Assembly (NCBI GenBank): GCA_021811925.1
Contig: JAKAPY010000091.1
Span: 1-6,922 of the forward strand
Length of the DNA stretch: 6,922 bases
Origin: Thermoplasmata archaeon
Lineage (GTDB): Archaea > Thermoplasmatota > Thermoplasmata > Sysuiplasmatales > Sysuiplasmataceae
Direction: 5' to 3'
Position numbers and translations under genes: made by a program. The notes under the pieces are model-generated. The model saw only the letters and a list, made by a program, of their open reading frames with translations. It did not search any database and was not told the origin of the DNA. Shown here one piece after another: positions 6,256 through 6,922 of the stretch. The stretch's first letter is position 1; each line of letters begins with the position of its first letter.

Positions 6256-6285
6256 TGCGGCAACCCTGCGGTAGTTGCCGCAGGG
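6256..6285 (+). promoter_or_regulatory. Double inverted repeat: operator-like dyad or two-state hairpin in front of the [2Fe-2S] subunit
   Basis: A perfect 9-bp inverted repeat pairs TGCGGCAAC (6256-6264) with GTTGCCGCA (6274-6282), loop 9 nt. An overlapping perfect 8-bp repeat pairs CCCTGCGG (6264-6271) with CCGCAGGG (6278-6285), loop 6 nt. The two share their 3' arms, so in RNA they exclude one another. The second would cover part of the AGGGGTG ribosome-binding site; the first leaves most of it free. If transcription starts near 6265 the first repeat is instead a DNA dyad straddling the start site, as a repressor operator would. No T-run follows, so it is not a typical terminator. Confidence 0.5.
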
Positions 6286-6288
6286 GTG
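6282..6288 (+). promoter_or_regulatory. Ribosome-binding site deciding the start of the [2Fe-2S] subunit
   Basis: AGGGGTG lies 8 nt before the TTG at 6297 and supports that codon over GTG 6234 or ATG 6249, which have no comparable site and would add a non-homologous N-terminal extension. Confidence 0.5.
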
Positions 6289-6296
6289 TAACGCAC

Positions 6297-6773
6297 TTGT
6301 CGAACAGGATTCGTGTCAGCCTCAAGATTAACGGTTCAGACGTATCTGCCGAAGTTGAACCAAGGAAGCTTCTTGTAGACTTCATAAGGGAGGATGCAGG
6401 ACTCACAGGCACGCACATAGGATGCGACACAAGCAACTGCGGCGCATGCACCGTGATGCTTAACGGCAAGACGGTCAAGTCTTGCAGCATCTTCGCAGTC
6501 GCTGCAAATGGCGGAGAAATACTCACAATAGAAGGCATGGCAGACAAGGGGAAGCTTCATCCAATACAGGAGGCATTCATAAAATACCACGGGCTGCAGT
6601 GCGGCTACTGCACTCCGGGCATGATACTCTCATCATACTATCTCCTGTCGAGGAACCCTTCACCCACCGAAGAGGAGATAAGGTACGCAATATCGGGCAA
6701 CATATGCAGGTGCACAGGCTACCAGAACATAGTCAGGGCAGTGCAGAGCGTCGCGGAAAAGAAAACCGTCTGA
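6297..6773 (+). CDS. Molybdenum hydroxylase [2Fe-2S] small subunit (CoxS/XdhC-like)
   Basis: A 158-residue electron-transfer subunit that carries two [2Fe-2S] clusters and passes electrons from the molybdenum centre to FAD. The N-terminal plant-ferredoxin-type cluster is C43-x4-C48-x2-C51-x11-C63 ([16 protein letters not shown]). The C-terminal four-helix cluster is C102-x2-C105-x31-C137-x-C139 (QCGYCTPGM and GNICRCTGY). All eight cysteines are present and the length is typical. TTG 6297 is preferred: it gives the usual start, (M)[13 protein letters not shown], leading directly into the beta-grasp domain, and has AGGGGTG 8 nt upstream. A longer frame opens at GTG 6234 but would include the candidate TATA element and hairpins. 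It stands alone on its strand, divergent from the cupin operon and convergent (38 nt) with the putative FAD-subunit gene. Presumed partner is the large subunit at 1298-3772. Confidence 0.93.
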   Translation: MSNRIRVSLKINGSDVSAEVEPRKLLVDFIREDAGLTGTHIGCDTSNCGACTVMLNGKTVKSCSIFAVAANGGEILTIEGMADKGKLHPIQEAFIKYHGLQCGYCTPGMILSSYYLLSRNPSPTEEEIRYAISGNICRCTGYQNIVRAVQSVAEKKTV

Positions 6774-6811
6774 GGGCCTGACGGCACATGCCCCCGATCA
6801 CGGGAGCCGAC

Positions 6812-6922
6812 TCATTTTACACGGCTGACGGCGTCTGCGAGCATTGAGTTCAGCAGGCCAACCGCCTGATCCTTCTTGTAGCCGTTGTGTGGAAGCGGCC
6901 TGGCATCCACAAGAAGATCGGA
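6812..6922 (-). CDS. Probable molybdenum hydroxylase FAD-binding (CoxM/XdhA-like) subunit, C-terminal tail (cut by the window's right edge)
   Basis: An open minus-strand frame enters from the right edge and ends at a TGA at 6812-6814, giving 36 residues: SDLLVDARPLPHNGYKK, then DQAVGLLNSMLADAVSRVK. The pattern P-x-x-(D/H)-N-x-YK-x2-x-A-x3-L, followed by a short helix, resembles the last helix of CO dehydrogenase flavoprotein C-terminal domains, where DxxAS-x-EYR or DNxYK precedes a run of Leu/Val and Ala. The neighbouring [2Fe-2S] gene makes that partner likely. With only 36 residues no FAD motif is visible, so this is a context-supported inference; it could be the end of another protein. Confidence 0.55.
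   Translation of the reverse strand, partial: SDLLVDARPLPHNGYKKDQAVGLLNSMLADAVSRVK

Noticed and set aside
6234..6296. Longer N-terminus of the small subunit from GTG 6234
   Set aside because: The 21 extra residues are absent from the family, overlap the candidate promoter and hairpins, and lack a ribosome-binding site; TTG 6297 has one.
6774..6811. Terminator hairpin between the convergent small and FAD subunit genes
   Set aside because: Only a 4-bp GGGC/GCCC stem and a TTTT inside the neighbouring gene's end are present; too weak.
1..6922. Mobile elements, CRISPR repeats, tRNA genes
   Set aside because: No transposase-like frame, no regularly spaced repeats and no cloverleaf or TTCRANY-type box were found on reading both strands.

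Overview
The window looks archaeal, most plausibly a thermoplasmatal-type euryarchaeon. Arginine is often AGG/AGA and isoleucine often ATA. AT-rich TATA-like boxes, rather than -35/-10 pairs, precede genes, and at least one transcript appears leaderless: a TATA-like box lies about 26 nt upstream of an ATG that has no Shine-Dalgarno. The lineage call is inference only. I see no mobile element, CRISPR array, tRNA or rRNA, and the eight genes fill nearly the whole window.

Layout. Plus strand 1-1250: the C-terminal half of a DHDPS/N-acetylneuraminate-lyase family aldolase (cut by the left edge), then a complete HpcH/HpaI-family aldolase. Convergent to these, 1298-3772 on the minus strand is the large, molybdenum-cofactor subunit of a xanthine dehydrogenase/CO dehydrogenase-type hydroxylase. 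A divergent intergenic region (3773-3935) with a TATA-like box in each direction separates it from a plus-strand ACMSD-like amidohydrolase (3936-4964). Next come two minus-strand genes forming a small operon, a cupin (5756-6106) followed by a DUF2848 protein (5057-5731). After a 190-bp divergent region with an unusual double-hairpin/dyad element comes the plus-strand [2Fe-2S] small subunit of the hydroxylase (6297-6773). Convergent to it, running off the right edge on the minus strand, is the C-terminal tail of what looks like the FAD-binding middle subunit.

How they may work together. Large, small and probably middle subunits of one molybdenum hydroxylase are all present, but each sits in a separate transcription unit on alternating strands instead of the usual M-S-L operon. 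They are interleaved with an amidohydrolase/decarboxylase, a DUF2848 protein in which I see fumarylacetoacetase-like motifs, a cupin, and two pyruvate-type aldolases. My inference is an archaeal catabolic island. In it the Mo-hydroxylase would hydroxylate an aromatic, N-heterocyclic or aldehyde substrate, the amidohydrolase and DUF2848 proteins would decarboxylate or hydrolyse intermediates, and the aldolases would release pyruvate or a related oxo-acid. The large subunit lacks the active-site Cys loop of true (form I) CO dehydrogenase, so CO is unlikely to be the substrate. No pathway can be assigned from sequence alone.
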